Source: an uncultured Oscillospiraceae bacterium
Lineage (GTDB): Bacteria > Bacillota > Clostridia > Oscillospirales > Oscillospiraceae
Reading direction: 5' to 3'
NCBI GenBank assembly: GCA_944385405.1
Contig: CALWXB010000019.1
Span: 1-36,023 of the forward strand
Length of the DNA: 36,023 nucleotides
Within the stretch, counting starts at the first letter, position 1; each line of letters begins with the position of its first letter. This document shows positions 23,182 through 30,780 of this stretch, one piece after another. The translations under genes were made by a program, and so were the position numbers. The notes below the pieces were generated by a model. That model did not search any database. It saw only the letters and a list, made by a program, of their open reading frames with translations, and was not told the origin of the DNA.

Positions 23182-24141
23182 TTAAGCCGGACAGACGCCG
23201 CCCTTGCGCCCGCCCCGGCGGGCGGCCCGGACCGCGATCAGCTCCGACGCCACGCTGACAGCGATCTCCAGGGGGGTCTCGGCCCCGATCTCCAGCCCGA
23301 TGGGCAGATGCAGGGCCTGGATCTGGGCCTGGGGGCAGCCGTCCGCCTCCAGATGCCGCCGGACAAAGTCCAGCTTCCTCCGGCTGCCCATGCATCCCAC
23401 ATAGGCCGGCTTGCAGGGCAGCACCTGCCGCAGCACCGCCAGATCCGCCTCATGGCCCGGGGTCATCACCACCACATAGTCCGCCGGCGTGATATCCACG
23501 AAGTCCGCAACGCGGCCGAAGTCCCCCAGCACCACCCGGGCCGCGCCGGAGAACCGTTCCGGCCGGGCCAGTTCCGGCCGCTGGTCAAACACCACCACCC
23601 GAAAGTCCAGCTGCGCCAGCAGCGGTGCCAGGGCCGTTCCCACATGTCCGCCGCCGAAGAGGTACAGCGTCTCCCCAGGCCTGACGGGTTCAGTGTAGAC
23701 GCCGCCGGCAAAGGCAATGCCCTCTGCCCCGGCGCCCTCTTCCACTGAAAGCCCCCGGACATCCAAGCGGACCATGGCCTCCGCCCCATTGTTCAAGGCC
23801 GCAGCCCACCGCTCCAGCTGGGGCAGTGCCTCCGGCTCCAGGCACACCAGCAGCACCGTCACCGCTCCGCCGCACACCGCACCGGCATCGCCGCCGTTTT
23901 CCAGTCCGTAAGTCCGGACGCAGCCGCCGCCGTGTTCCAGCAGCGTTTCCGCCTCCCGCCGGACCAGCAGCTCCACCCGGCCGCCGCCTACGGTGCCCAC
24001 CGCATCCTCCGCAAAGACCGCCATCCGGGCCCCCGGACCCCGGGGAGCGGAGCCCTCCGCCGCCGCCACGGTGCAGAGAACGGCCCGCGTCCCCTGCCGC
24101 AGCCGGGTGCACACTGCTTCCAGCAATGCGTGATCTCCCAT
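23182..24141 (-). CDS. XdhC/CoxI family molybdenum-hydroxylase maturation factor
   Basis: A 319-residue XdhC-type protein; these bind molybdenum cofactor and help insert sulfur into it before loading xanthine-dehydrogenase-family enzymes. The N-terminal XdhC/CoxI domain has AEGSAPRGPGARM near residue 28 and GTVGGGRVE near 50. A Rossmann domain follows, with LYLFGGGHVG near 158, and the end has PAYVGCMGSRRK. The ATG at 24141 follows the yqeB stop by 4 bp with AAGGGG before it; a longer start would overlap yqeB. Pairing with yqeB points to selenium-dependent hydroxylases, but no hydroxylase structural gene is in the window. Confidence 0.92.
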   Translation of the reverse strand: MGDHALLEAVCTRLRQGTRAVLCTVAAAEGSAPRGPGARMAVFAEDAVGTVGGGRVELLVRREAETLLEHGGGCVRTYGLENGGDAGAVCGGAVTVLLVCLEPEALPQLERWAAALNNGAEAMVRLDVRGLSVEEGAGAEGIAFAGGVYTEPVRPGETLYLFGGGHVGTALAPLLAQLDFRVVVFDQRPELARPERFSGAARVVLGDFGRVADFVDITPADYVVVMTPGHEADLAVLRQVLPCKPAYVGCMGSRRKLDFVRRHLEADGCPQAQIQALHLPIGLEIGAETPLEIAVSVASELIAVRAARRGGRKGGVCPA

Positions 24142-24145
24142 GGCG

Positions 24146-24946
24146 TCACACCCCTTCCCCGGGGCGGCAGCCAAAGTGCAGCAGCGCCTCCAGCACGCCG
24201 CCGCCCACCGCCAGGGACTTGTCCGAGGCGCACAGGCAGTGGTCCGCCTGACACCGGGGGTCGATGTCCCCGCTCTTCATCCCCGCCGTCACATGGCATC
24301 CTTCCTGCAGCAGTCCCCGCAGGCAGCCGTCAATGGTACAGCGCATGGGAACGCCGTCCACTGTGGCGGCCACCTCTCCGGCATGCACCATCTGTCCGAT
24401 CTCCATTTTCGGCTCAAACACACCGTCCGCCGGGGCCCGGAGCACCCGCTCCGTCCCGTAGCCGCCGATGATCCCCGGCACGCCGGTGTTGGGCAGCGGA
24501 GACCCTGTGTACAGCGCCCGGCCCAGGGTGTGGCCCCGCTTCGTCTCCACGGCGGCGTGGCAGTCCGCGCCCGCCGTGAAGCCCGGCCCCACGCCGATGA
24601 CCACCGGCGCGTCGGTGATGGCGGTACCCAGGTTCCGCTTGGCCAGGATGGCATCCACCACTCCGCCGGGCCGCAGCGCCCGGATGCACCCCCCCGCCGG
24701 GTCCACTAACACCGCCACCCGGCCCTGCCGGGTCAGTGCCAGGGCCTCCTCCGGGTCGGATGCACGGACGGCGGTGATGCCCTCTACCTCCGTCCGGCCC
24801 AACCGGACGGCCTCGGAAAAGCTGACGGTGCGCCGCACGGCGGTGGGTTCCGGCAGGTCCGTCATCACCAGGGAAAAACCGGCGCGGAAAAGCCGCAGGG
24901 CGATGCCTGTGGCCAGATCCCCCGCGCCGCGGATCACGATCAGCAT
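24146..24946 (-). CDS. yqeB: Selenium-dependent molybdenum hydroxylase system protein, YqeB/EF2563 family
   Basis: A 266-residue protein starting LIVIRGAGDLATGIALRLFRAGF, the Rossmann-like opening of the YqeB/EF2563 family. Its genes co-occur with selD and with molybdenum hydroxylases that carry a labile, non-selenocysteine selenium. Other recognisable stretches are LPEPTAVRRTVSFSEAV near residue 34, the middle VDPAGGCIRALRPGGVVDAILAKRN, and GPGFTAGADCHAAVET. The exact reaction is unknown; roles in selenium insertion or cofactor modification are proposed. GAGGAGGAAG precedes the ATG. It has its own strong promoter overlapping the modC stop and is followed by the xdhC-like gene. Confidence 0.92.
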   Translation of the reverse strand: MLIVIRGAGDLATGIALRLFRAGFSLVMTDLPEPTAVRRTVSFSEAVRLGRTEVEGITAVRASDPEEALALTRQGRVAVLVDPAGGCIRALRPGGVVDAILAKRNLGTAITDAPVVIGVGPGFTAGADCHAAVETKRGHTLGRALYTGSPLPNTGVPGIIGGYGTERVLRAPADGVFEPKMEIGQMVHAGEVAATVDGVPMRCTIDGCLRGLLQEGCHVTAGMKSGDIDPRCQADHCLCASDKSLAVGGGVLEALLHFGCRPGEGV

Positions 24947-24964
24947 GATACTTCCTCCTCGCTT

Positions 24965-24980
24965 CCGGGCAGGCGCCCGG
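24965..24980 (-). other. Small hairpin in the yqeB leader
   Basis: CCGGGC-AGGC-GCCCGG forms a 6-bp stem with a 4-nt loop between the yqeB promoter and its ribosome site. It lacks a T-run, so it is not a terminator. It may affect translation or stability. Confidence 0.4.
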
Positions 24981-24988
24981 TTACCGTC

Positions 24989-25018
24989 ATTGTAAGCCGG
25001 AGCAGCAGCGCCTGTCAA
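24989..25018 (-). promoter_or_regulatory. Promoter of yqeB-xdhC
   Basis: On the minus strand, TTGACA (25018-25013), an 18-bp spacer and TACAAT (24994-24989). The -35 overlaps the modC stop codon. It lets the hydroxylase maturation pair be expressed apart from mod/moa. Confidence 0.75.
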
Positions 25019-26037
25019 CCAGGCAGCACCCACACCCGCTCCGGGTCCAGAGAAAGGGCCACCTCCGTGCCCGGTGATGCGTCCGCTGAAGGCGGCAGCT
25101 CTGCCCACAGCAGCGCCTCCCGCTCAGCTCCCGACAGGCGCACCAGCAGCGCGGTGCGCCGCGTGTCCCGGCGTACCCGCTCCACGGTGCCCCGCAGGGG
25201 CCCCTCCCCCAATCGGACGGCCTCAGCGGGCACCGCCAGCGTCCACGTTCCCGCCGGTCCCTTCCAGGGAATCGTCACGCCCCAGGACGGCGCCGTCACG
25301 GTCTCCCCGTCCGCCACGGCCCGGGCAAAGTTCCGGCAGCCCGCCAGTCGGGCGGCCTCCGCCGTTTCCGGGCGCCGCAGCATCTCCTCCATGCCGGTGA
25401 TCCGGCCGGTGCGCCCCGCCTCCAGGACACACACCCGGCGGCAGTTGCGGCAGCACTCCTCCGGATCGTGGGAGACCCACAGGATGGGGCCGGGAAAACC
25501 GGCCAGCAGATCCGTCAGCTCCGTCTCCAGGTTCCACTTGAGGTACCCGTCCAGGGCGGAGAAGGGCTCGTCCAGCAAAATGGCCTGTGGGCGGCTGGCC
25601 AGGATCCGTGCCAGAGCCACCCGCTGCTGCTGTCCGCCGGAGAGCTGGGCGGGATAGTGATGCTCCAGCCCCTCCAGCCGGAAAGAGCGCAGATACTCCG
25701 CCGTCAGGCGGTCCCGCTCCGCTCCCTTCGCCGGGACGGCGCAGCGGATGTTCTGCGATGCCGTCATGTTGGGGAACAGCGCGTACTGCTGGAAGAGATA
25801 TCCCACCTGCCGCTGCTGGGGCCGCAGATCGATGCCTGCCTCGCTGTCAAAAAGCACCCGGTCTCCCAGGGTGATGCGGCCCTGGTCCGGGGTCAGGATG
25901 CCCGCGATGCACCGAAGCGTCACGCTTTTCCCGCAGCCGGAGGCCCCCAGCAGCGCCAGCGTCTCCTCCTCCGCCGTGAAGGACACCCGCAGGTGAAAGT
26001 CCCCCAGGCGCTTTTCGATGTCCACACACAGCTTCAT
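25015..26037 (-). CDS. modC: Molybdate ABC transporter ATP-binding protein
   Basis: A 340-residue ABC ATPase with a C-terminal regulatory extension. Walker A is GASGCGKS (31-38), the signature is LSGGQ (132-136), Walker B is ILLDEP (153-158), followed by the H-loop SHDPEE. The C-terminal ~100 residues resemble a Mop/TOBE module that may sense molybdate. The ATG at 26037 overlaps the modB stop in an ATGA, showing translational coupling. Tungstate or sulfate relatives are possible, but the molybdopterin genes upstream favour molybdate. Confidence 0.93.
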   Translation of the reverse strand: MKLCVDIEKRLGDFHLRVSFTAEEETLALLGASGCGKSVTLRCIAGILTPDQGRITLGDRVLFDSEAGIDLRPQQRQVGYLFQQYALFPNMTASQNIRCAVPAKGAERDRLTAEYLRSFRLEGLEHHYPAQLSGGQQQRVALARILASRPQAILLDEPFSALDGYLKWNLETELTDLLAGFPGPILWVSHDPEECCRNCRRVCVLEAGRTGRITGMEEMLRRPETAEAARLAGCRNFARAVADGETVTAPSWGVTIPWKGPAGTWTLAVPAEAVRLGEGPLRGTVERVRRDTRRTALLVRLSGAEREALLWAELPPSADASPGTEVALSLDPERVWVLPG

Positions 26038-26720
26038 GCCATCCGCCTCCTGACATGGGCCGTCTCCCGCTGCCGCCGCTCCAGCAGGTTCACCGCCAGC
26101 AAAATCACGGCGGAGATGGCCACGTTCACCAGCACCCACCGGAAGGCCAGGGCGTCGTCGTTGGTGCGCCAGAGCTGGTAGACGGTGGTGGAGATGGTGG
26201 CAGTGCGGACGGGGGTGTAGCCCGCGATCATGGAGGTGGCGCCGTATTCTCCCAGCGCCCGGGCGAAGGAGAGCACGGTCCCCGCCAGGATGCCCTGGCG
26301 GCAGCAGGGCATCCGTACCCGCCAGAAGATGTACGTGTTGGAGAGCCCCAGGGTCCGCCCGGCGTCCGCCAGCGTCTCGTCGAAAGCCTCGAACGCCCCC
26401 CGCACCGTGCGGTACATCAGGGGGAAGATCACCACGGCGGTAGCGAAGATGGCGGACCACCAGGTCATCACCAGCTTCACGCCGAACACCTCCAGCGCCC
26501 ATGCGCCGATGATCCGCTTGGGCCCCAGCACCCGCAGCAGCAGATAGCCCACCACGGTGGGCGGCAGCACCAGCGGCAGCGTCAGCACCACATCCAAAAG
26601 GCCCTTGATGACCCGGGGCAGCCGTGCCACATAGTAGGCCGCGGCAATGCCGGCGAAGAAGATCACAGCGGTGGAGATGGCGGCGATGCGCAGGGAGTTC
26701 CACAGGGGATACCAGTCCAT
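26034..26720 (-). CDS. modB: Molybdate ABC transporter permease
   Basis: A 228-residue permease with five to six helices. The EAA-loop, which contacts the ATPase, is seen as FARALGEYGATSMIAGYTP near residues 145-165; YxxLWNSLRIA opens the protein as in ModB. The ATG at 26720 has GGAGG 6 nt upstream; an in-frame GTG 15 bp earlier lies inside that site and is rejected. It lies 54 bp after modA and overlaps modC by 4 bp. Confidence 0.94.
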   Translation of the reverse strand: MDWYPLWNSLRIAAISTAVIFFAGIAAAYYVARLPRVIKGLLDVVLTLPLVLPPTVVGYLLLRVLGPKRIIGAWALEVFGVKLVMTWWSAIFATAVVIFPLMYRTVRGAFEAFDETLADAGRTLGLSNTYIFWRVRMPCCRQGILAGTVLSFARALGEYGATSMIAGYTPVRTATISTTVYQLWRTNDDALAFRWVLVNVAISAVILLAVNLLERRQRETAHVRRRMA

Positions 26721-26774
26721 AGGACACCTCCTCACCGGAAGGGCCGGGAGATCCCGGCCCTTCTCACAAATTCA

Positions 26775-27635
26775 TCAGAACGCAGGAGAGAACCCCACGC
26801 TCTCAAAAACGGCCATGGCCGCGTCGGTCTGCAGGTAGTCCAGCAGCGCCTGGGCCTGCTCCGTCCTGCCCGCCTTCAGCACGGCGGCGGGATAGATCAC
26901 CTGGCCGCACATCTCGCCGGTGGCGCTGTCCACCACGGTGAGCCCCGCAGAAAAGGCGTCGGTTGCATAGATGATGCCGCAGTCCACAGCCCCTTCGCTG
27001 ACCTGGGTGGTGACCTCCTTCACATCGGAGCCGTAGGTCAGCTTGCCCGCGGCCTCCATGTCCGCCACGGAGAGACCGTAGTAGTCAAAGATCTTCAGGG
27101 TATACTGCCCCACCGGCACGTCGCTGTTGCCCATTGCCAGCAGCACACTGTCCGCACCGCCCAGCAGCTGGGAGAGCTGATCGAAGCTCTCGATCCCGGC
27201 GGGGTTCCCCTCCGGTACCGCCAGCGTCACCTTGTTCTCCAGCAGGTCGATGCGGCTGCCCTCCAGCAGCATGTCCAGGCCGTCAGGGTTCTTCTCCGCG
27301 TCATCTGCCAGGGCGCCGTCCAGGGCGTTCATCTGGGTAGGAGCGGCGGAGATGAAGAGATCGCAGTCCGCGCCCTCCTTGATCTGGGTCAAGAGATCCC
27401 CGGAGGAGGCGAAGTTGAAGGTCAGCGTCACCTCCGGGGCAACCTCTTTATAAAGCTCCGCGATCTCCGTCAGCGTCTCCGTCATGGAGGCGGCGGCAAA
27501 GATCATCAGTTCCGTCTGCTCCTCCCCGTTCTGCTCCGTCTCCGGAGCCTCTTCCTTGCTGCCGCCGCAGGCCGTGAGGCCCATGGCCAGGACCAGGGAC
27601 AACGCCAGGGACATCCACTTTTTCATTTTCTTCAT
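26775..27635 (-). CDS. modA: Molybdate-binding lipoprotein
   Basis: A 286-residue extracytoplasmic receptor. The signal peptide MKKMKKWMSLALSLVLAMG ends in the lipobox LTAC, followed by an acidic linker. The mature part starts ELMIFAAASMTETLTEI, the usual ModA opening that supplies oxyanion-binding residues; FNFASSGDLLTQI and a late DCGIIYATDA give the other ligand loops. AAAGG precedes the ATG at a slightly long spacing. It heads modABC and is separated from the moeA-like gene by a 106-bp gap with a hairpin, so modABC may have extra local control. Confidence 0.94.
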   Translation of the reverse strand: MKKMKKWMSLALSLVLAMGLTACGGSKEEAPETEQNGEEQTELMIFAAASMTETLTEIAELYKEVAPEVTLTFNFASSGDLLTQIKEGADCDLFISAAPTQMNALDGALADDAEKNPDGLDMLLEGSRIDLLENKVTLAVPEGNPAGIESFDQLSQLLGGADSVLLAMGNSDVPVGQYTLKIFDYYGLSVADMEAAGKLTYGSDVKEVTTQVSEGAVDCGIIYATDAFSAGLTVVDSATGEMCGQVIYPAAVLKAGRTEQAQALLDYLQTDAAMAVFESVGFSPAF

Positions 27636-27706
27636 CGTCCAGCACACCTTTCTCCCATCGCTTTTCGGCGTGATATTTTTTAAAGGGATACGCTTTTCAA
27701 AGGTCT

Positions 27707-27731
27707 GCCGCTGCCGCACCACGGCAGCGGC
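27707..27731 (-). terminator. Hairpin between moeA-like and modA
   Basis: A 10-bp perfect stem (27707-27716 with 27722-27731) with a 5-nt loop lies 10 bp after the moeA-like stop. The minus-strand tail AGACCTTTG is weakly T-rich. It may cut transcription into modABC in part, or mark a processing site. A weak TTGAAA-17-AATATC follows. Confidence 0.5.
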
Positions 27732-27741
27732 GCCTCCATTT

Positions 27742-28761
27742 TCATTTTCCGAAGGGACAGACGGGATACCGGCAGGGCTTGCACCCCAGGCACAGTCCCC
27801 CCTCTCCCATAGCCGCCAGGTCCGCCCGGGTGATCTCCACCCCGGCAGCCACCCGGGGCAGCACCAGATCGAACACCGTGGCCCCGGCATACATGACACA
27901 CCCCGGCAGCCCCATCACCGCCGTGCCGTCTTCAAAATATCCCATGAGGAACATGGCCCCGGGCAGCACCGGCGCACCGTAGGCCACCACCCGTGCCCCC
28001 GCGGCCCGGATGCCGCCGGGGGTATTGTCGTCGGGGTCCACGCTCATACCGCCGGTGCAGAGGATCAGCTCCGCGCCGGTGTTGCGCATCTCCCCGATGG
28101 CATCCCGCACCGCCTCCACCCCGTCGCCGGAGTAGGTGACGGCCAATGTCTCGATGCCGTAGGACGCCAGCTTGTCCCGCACCACCGGGGTAAAGGTGTC
28201 CTGAATGAGGCCCTTTTTCACCTCGCTGCCGGTGGCCACGATGGCCGCCGTCTTTTTCACATAGGGCAGCAGCTCCAGAAGGGGTCCCGTTCCGGCGGCT
28301 TCTTCGGCGGCCCGGAGGACCTCCTCCCGGATCACCAGAGGGATCACCCGCATCCCCGCCAGCTTGTCTCCCCGGCGGACGGCGGTGTTGCCGCGGCGGG
28401 TGGCGATCATCACCTCGTCGCTGGCGTTCACCGCCAGCAGCCGCCGGCTGTCCACCCGGAAGAGGCCGTCGCAGGCGGCGGTGAGCTCGATCTTGCCCTC
28501 CTTGACATCGCTGCGGTCCATGTGGTCATTGCGGCAAAGGGCCAGCAGCCGTTCCGCCGCGTCGTTTTCATGGACCATGCCCGGCTCCATCTCCCAGACG
28601 TAGAGGTGCTCCTTGCCCATTTCCAGCAGCACCGGGATGTCCTCCGGCTGCACCACGTGGCCCTTGCGGAACCGGGCGTCTTTGTACTGGTCCTTGATGA
28701 TCTGGGTCAGGTCGTGGCAGAGCACGTGGCCCACCGCCTGACGGGTCTCGATCAGCTTCAT
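27742..28761 (-). CDS. Molybdopterin-binding (MoeA-like/MoaB-domain) protein with C-terminal cysteine motif
   Basis: A 339-residue protein whose residues about 165-310 form a MoaB/Mog-type domain (AAIVATGSEV, ILCTGGMSVDPDDNTP, GMSVDPDD being the pterin-binding loop). MoeA normally inserts molybdenum into molybdopterin-AMP. This protein is shorter than canonical MoeA (about 400 residues) and differs at the N-terminus. It ends in CLGCKPCRYPVCPFGK, four closely spaced cysteines that could bind metal. Its start overlaps the MOSC stop (ATGA). A molybdenum-insertion or cofactor-handling role is inferred. Confidence 0.85.
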   Translation of the reverse strand: MKLIETRQAVGHVLCHDLTQIIKDQYKDARFRKGHVVQPEDIPVLLEMGKEHLYVWEMEPGMVHENDAAERLLALCRNDHMDRSDVKEGKIELTAACDGLFRVDSRRLLAVNASDEVMIATRRGNTAVRRGDKLAGMRVIPLVIREEVLRAAEEAAGTGPLLELLPYVKKTAAIVATGSEVKKGLIQDTFTPVVRDKLASYGIETLAVTYSGDGVEAVRDAIGEMRNTGAELILCTGGMSVDPDDNTPGGIRAAGARVVAYGAPVLPGAMFLMGYFEDGTAVMGLPGCVMYAGATVFDLVLPRVAAGVEITRADLAAMGEGGLCLGCKPCRYPVCPFGK

Positions 28762-29207
28762 GTCGTCGCCTCCAGGATCGTGATGGGGTCCCCCTTGCGC
28801 ACCGTCCCCTCCCGGACCACGATGGCAAAGATCCCCTCGGTGGGCATGACGCAGGTTCCGGTGATGCGGCGGATGGCACAGTCGTTGTGGCACTCCTTGC
28901 CGATCTGGGTCACCTCCACCACGGTCTCCCCGATCTGCAGCCGCGTCCCCACCGGCAGCGCGGTGAGGCAGATGCCCTCCGTATTGATGTTCTCAGCAAA
29001 AATACCGTGGGGCAGATCCACGCCCAGGCCCCGCATCCGATCCACGCTCTCCTGAGCCAGGAGGCTGATCTGACGGTGCCAGTCCCCGGCGTGGGCGTCC
29101 CCTACGATGCCGTGGCGGAGCCGCAGCTGGATCTCCGGCACCTCCTGCTTAGGCGTCCCCTTCTCCCGGCTGATGTTCACCGCTGTCACCTTCGCGCTGG
29201 TAGACAC
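28758..29207 (-). CDS. MOSC domain protein
   Basis: A 149-residue stand-alone MOSC domain, related to the C-terminal domain of molybdenum cofactor sulfurase. It has [13 protein letters not shown] near the start, [23 protein letters not shown] near residue 33 (family motif G-D-x-H-x-G, with RQ-S-L), and C-terminal [16 protein letters not shown], where C109 or C118 could carry sulfur. The start is a GTG at 29207 with GGAAGGAGG 8 nt upstream, and it begins 59 bp inside moaC. Such proteins may hand sulfur or selenium to the cofactor; that is a proposal. Confidence 0.88.
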   Translation of the reverse strand: MSTSAKVTAVNISREKGTPKQEVPEIQLRLRHGIVGDAHAGDWHRQISLLAQESVDRMRGLGVDLPHGIFAENINTEGICLTALPVGTRLQIGETVVEVTQIGKECHNDCAIRRITGTCVMPTEGIFAIVVREGTVRKGDPITILEATT

Positions 29208-29655
29208 CGCTTTTTCCTCCTTCCTTGTACAAAAGCCGCACGTCTGTGATCTCCATGTCCCGCTGCACCGCCTTGCACATGTCGTATACCGTCAGCGCTG
29301 CGGCGGACGCCGCCGTCAGCGCCTCCATCTCCACGCCGGTCTCGCCCCGGCAGGAGACTTCGCTGTAAATCGTCAGCACCTCCGGCTCCAGGGTGAAATG
29401 CAGGTCCACCCGGCTCAGCAGCAGCGGGTGGCACATGGGGATGAGGTCGCTGGTGCGCTTGGCAGCCATGATCCCCGCCACCTGCGCCACCGCCAGCACA
29501 TCGCCCTTGCCGATGGTGCCCGCCCGGATACGGTCCATGGTCTCCGCCGCCATCCTCACCCGGGCCATGGCCCGGGCGGTGCGGTGCGTCACAGGCTTTC
29601 CACCCACATCCACCATGTGGGCCCGGCCCTCGTCATTGAAATGCGTCAGCTCCAT
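29149..29655 (-). CDS. moaC: Cyclic pyranopterin monophosphate synthase
   Basis: A 168-residue MoaC that converts the MoaA product 3',8-cyclo-GTP into cyclic pyranopterin monophosphate. Signatures are [16 protein letters not shown] near residue 14, K50 in GTIGKGDV (K51 of E. coli), IPMCHPLLL (72-80), GVEMEALTA (108-115) and [12 protein letters not shown] with K128 (K131 of E. coli). The tail [10 protein letters not shown] is typical, then about 13 extra residues overlap the MOSC gene. It starts 3 bp after the moaA stop. Confidence 0.96.
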   Translation of the reverse strand: MELTHFNDEGRAHMVDVGGKPVTHRTARAMARVRMAAETMDRIRAGTIGKGDVLAVAQVAGIMAAKRTSDLIPMCHPLLLSRVDLHFTLEPEVLTIYSEVSCRGETGVEMEALTAASAAALTVYDMCKAVQRDMEITDVRLLYKEGGKSGVYQREGDSGEHQPGEGDA

Positions 29656-29658
29656 GCC

Positions 29659-30600
29659 TCAGCCTCCGATCTCGTTCATGTCCCGGCCCGTGTCGCTGCC
29701 GCTTTCCAGATGGTGCCCCAAGGGCTTGCGGGCAATGCCTTGCCGCACCGCCTCTGTCAAGTCTGTCCCCTTGAGCCCCCGGAGGGGGATCTCCTCCATG
29801 GAGTGGAGGCAGGGCTTGAGCCGCCCATCCGCCGTGATGCGGATGCGGTCGCACGTCCCGCAGAAGGCGTGGCTCATGGGGGTAATGAGCCCCACGGTGC
29901 CCGCCGCTCCGGGGAGGCGGTAACATTCCGCCACGCCCTGGCTCCGCTCCGACCGCAGCTCCGGGCACCGCTCCAGTACCCGGATCACCGGCACAAAGCG
30001 ATCCCGGTCCCACCCGGCGCAGGGCCCCATGGGCATCAGCTCGATGAACCGCACCTGCCAGGGCCGTTCCCGGGTAAGCGCCACGAAATCCGCGGTCTCG
30101 TCGTCGTTGACGCCGCCCATCAGCACGCAGTTGAGCTTCAAATGGGAAAAGCCCGCCGCCTCGGCGGCCCGGATGCCCCGGCGCACGTCCGCCAGCTCGC
30201 CCAGCCGGGTAATGGCGCGGAACCGGTCCGGCCGCAGGGTGTCCAGGCTGATGTTCAGCCGGTCCACCCCGGCCTGCCGCAGCGGCTCCGCCATAGATTC
30301 CAGCAGCGCGCCGTTGGTGGTGATGCACAACTCCTCCACTCCGGGCAGCGCCCGCAGCATCCGGCACAGGTCCACCACGCCCCGGCGCACCAGCGGTTCT
30401 CCGCCGGTGACCCGGATCTTCCGCACGCCGCATACCACCGCAGCCGCTGCCATATCCCGCAGCTCCTCCAGAGAGCAGATGTCCCCGTGGGCCTTGTGGG
30501 GCACGCCCTCCGGGGGCATACAGTAGCGGCAGCGGTAATTGCAGCGGTCCGTGACAGACAGCCGCAGATAAGTGATGCTCCTTCCAAACTGATCCCGCAT
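29659..30600 (-). CDS. moaA: GTP 3',8-cyclase (radical SAM)
   Basis: A 313-residue radical-SAM enzyme that starts molybdopterin synthesis from GTP. The SAM cluster cysteines are C20, C24 and C27 in CNYRCRYC; the second cluster is held by C247, C250 and C264 in FCGTCDRIRITADGRLKPC. The protein ends in NEIGG, keeping the C-terminal double glycine needed for activity in the family. AGGAAAGG precedes the ATG. It is the first gene of the long molybdenum operon, with a promoter only about 20 nt upstream of the ribosome site region. Confidence 0.97.
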   Translation of the reverse strand: MRDQFGRSITYLRLSVTDRCNYRCRYCMPPEGVPHKAHGDICSLEELRDMAAAAVVCGVRKIRVTGGEPLVRRGVVDLCRMLRALPGVEELCITTNGALLESMAEPLRQAGVDRLNISLDTLRPDRFRAITRLGELADVRRGIRAAEAAGFSHLKLNCVLMGGVNDDETADFVALTRERPWQVRFIELMPMGPCAGWDRDRFVPVIRVLERCPELRSERSQGVAECYRLPGAAGTVGLITPMSHAFCGTCDRIRITADGRLKPCLHSMEEIPLRGLKGTDLTEAVRQGIARKPLGHHLESGSDTGRDMNEIGG

Positions 30601-30627
30601 AGCGTCATCCTTTCCTGAGTATCACCC

Positions 30628-30656
30628 ATTTTACCAGAACCGCCGACGCTTGGCAA
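30628..30656 (-). promoter_or_regulatory. Promoter of the moaA operon
   Basis: On the minus strand, TTGCCA (30656-30651), a 17-bp spacer and TAAAAT (30633-30628). The leader is only about 20 nt, too short for a molybdenum-cofactor riboswitch. Confidence 0.65.
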
Positions 30657-30664
30657 AGCAGATG

Positions 30665-30705
30665 TCCGGTATTTTCGAATTATTATTCGGTATTGTCGGA
30701 AATTC
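30665..30705. promoter_or_regulatory. Candidate IclR operator between moaA and iclR promoters
   Basis: Two imperfect direct repeats, TCCGGTATTTTCGAA (30665-30679) and TTCGGTATTGTCGGAA (30686-30701), start 21 bp apart, so they lie on one helix face. They fill the gap between the two divergent -35 elements. Regulation of both operons by the adjacent IclR protein is inferred. Confidence 0.55.
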
Positions 30706-30735
30706 TTGACATTACGACGCATGGGCGGCTATGAT
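30706..30735 (+). promoter_or_regulatory. Promoter of the second IclR gene
   Basis: TTGACA (30706-30711), an 18-bp spacer and TATGAT (30730-30735), 45 bp before the ATG. Confidence 0.8.
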
Positions 30736-30780
30736 AAAGAAAAAACCACCCCCTAGGGGCGGAAATGGGAGGGACTTCAC

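Noticed and set aside
25015-26727. A single fused ModB-ModC protein in one frame
   Set aside because: The N-terminal part is an out-of-frame reading of modB. The real modB ends with a TGA overlapping the modC ATG at 26037-26034.
30601-30660. Molybdenum-cofactor riboswitch before moaA
   Set aside because: The predicted leader is about 20 nt and shows no structured domain.
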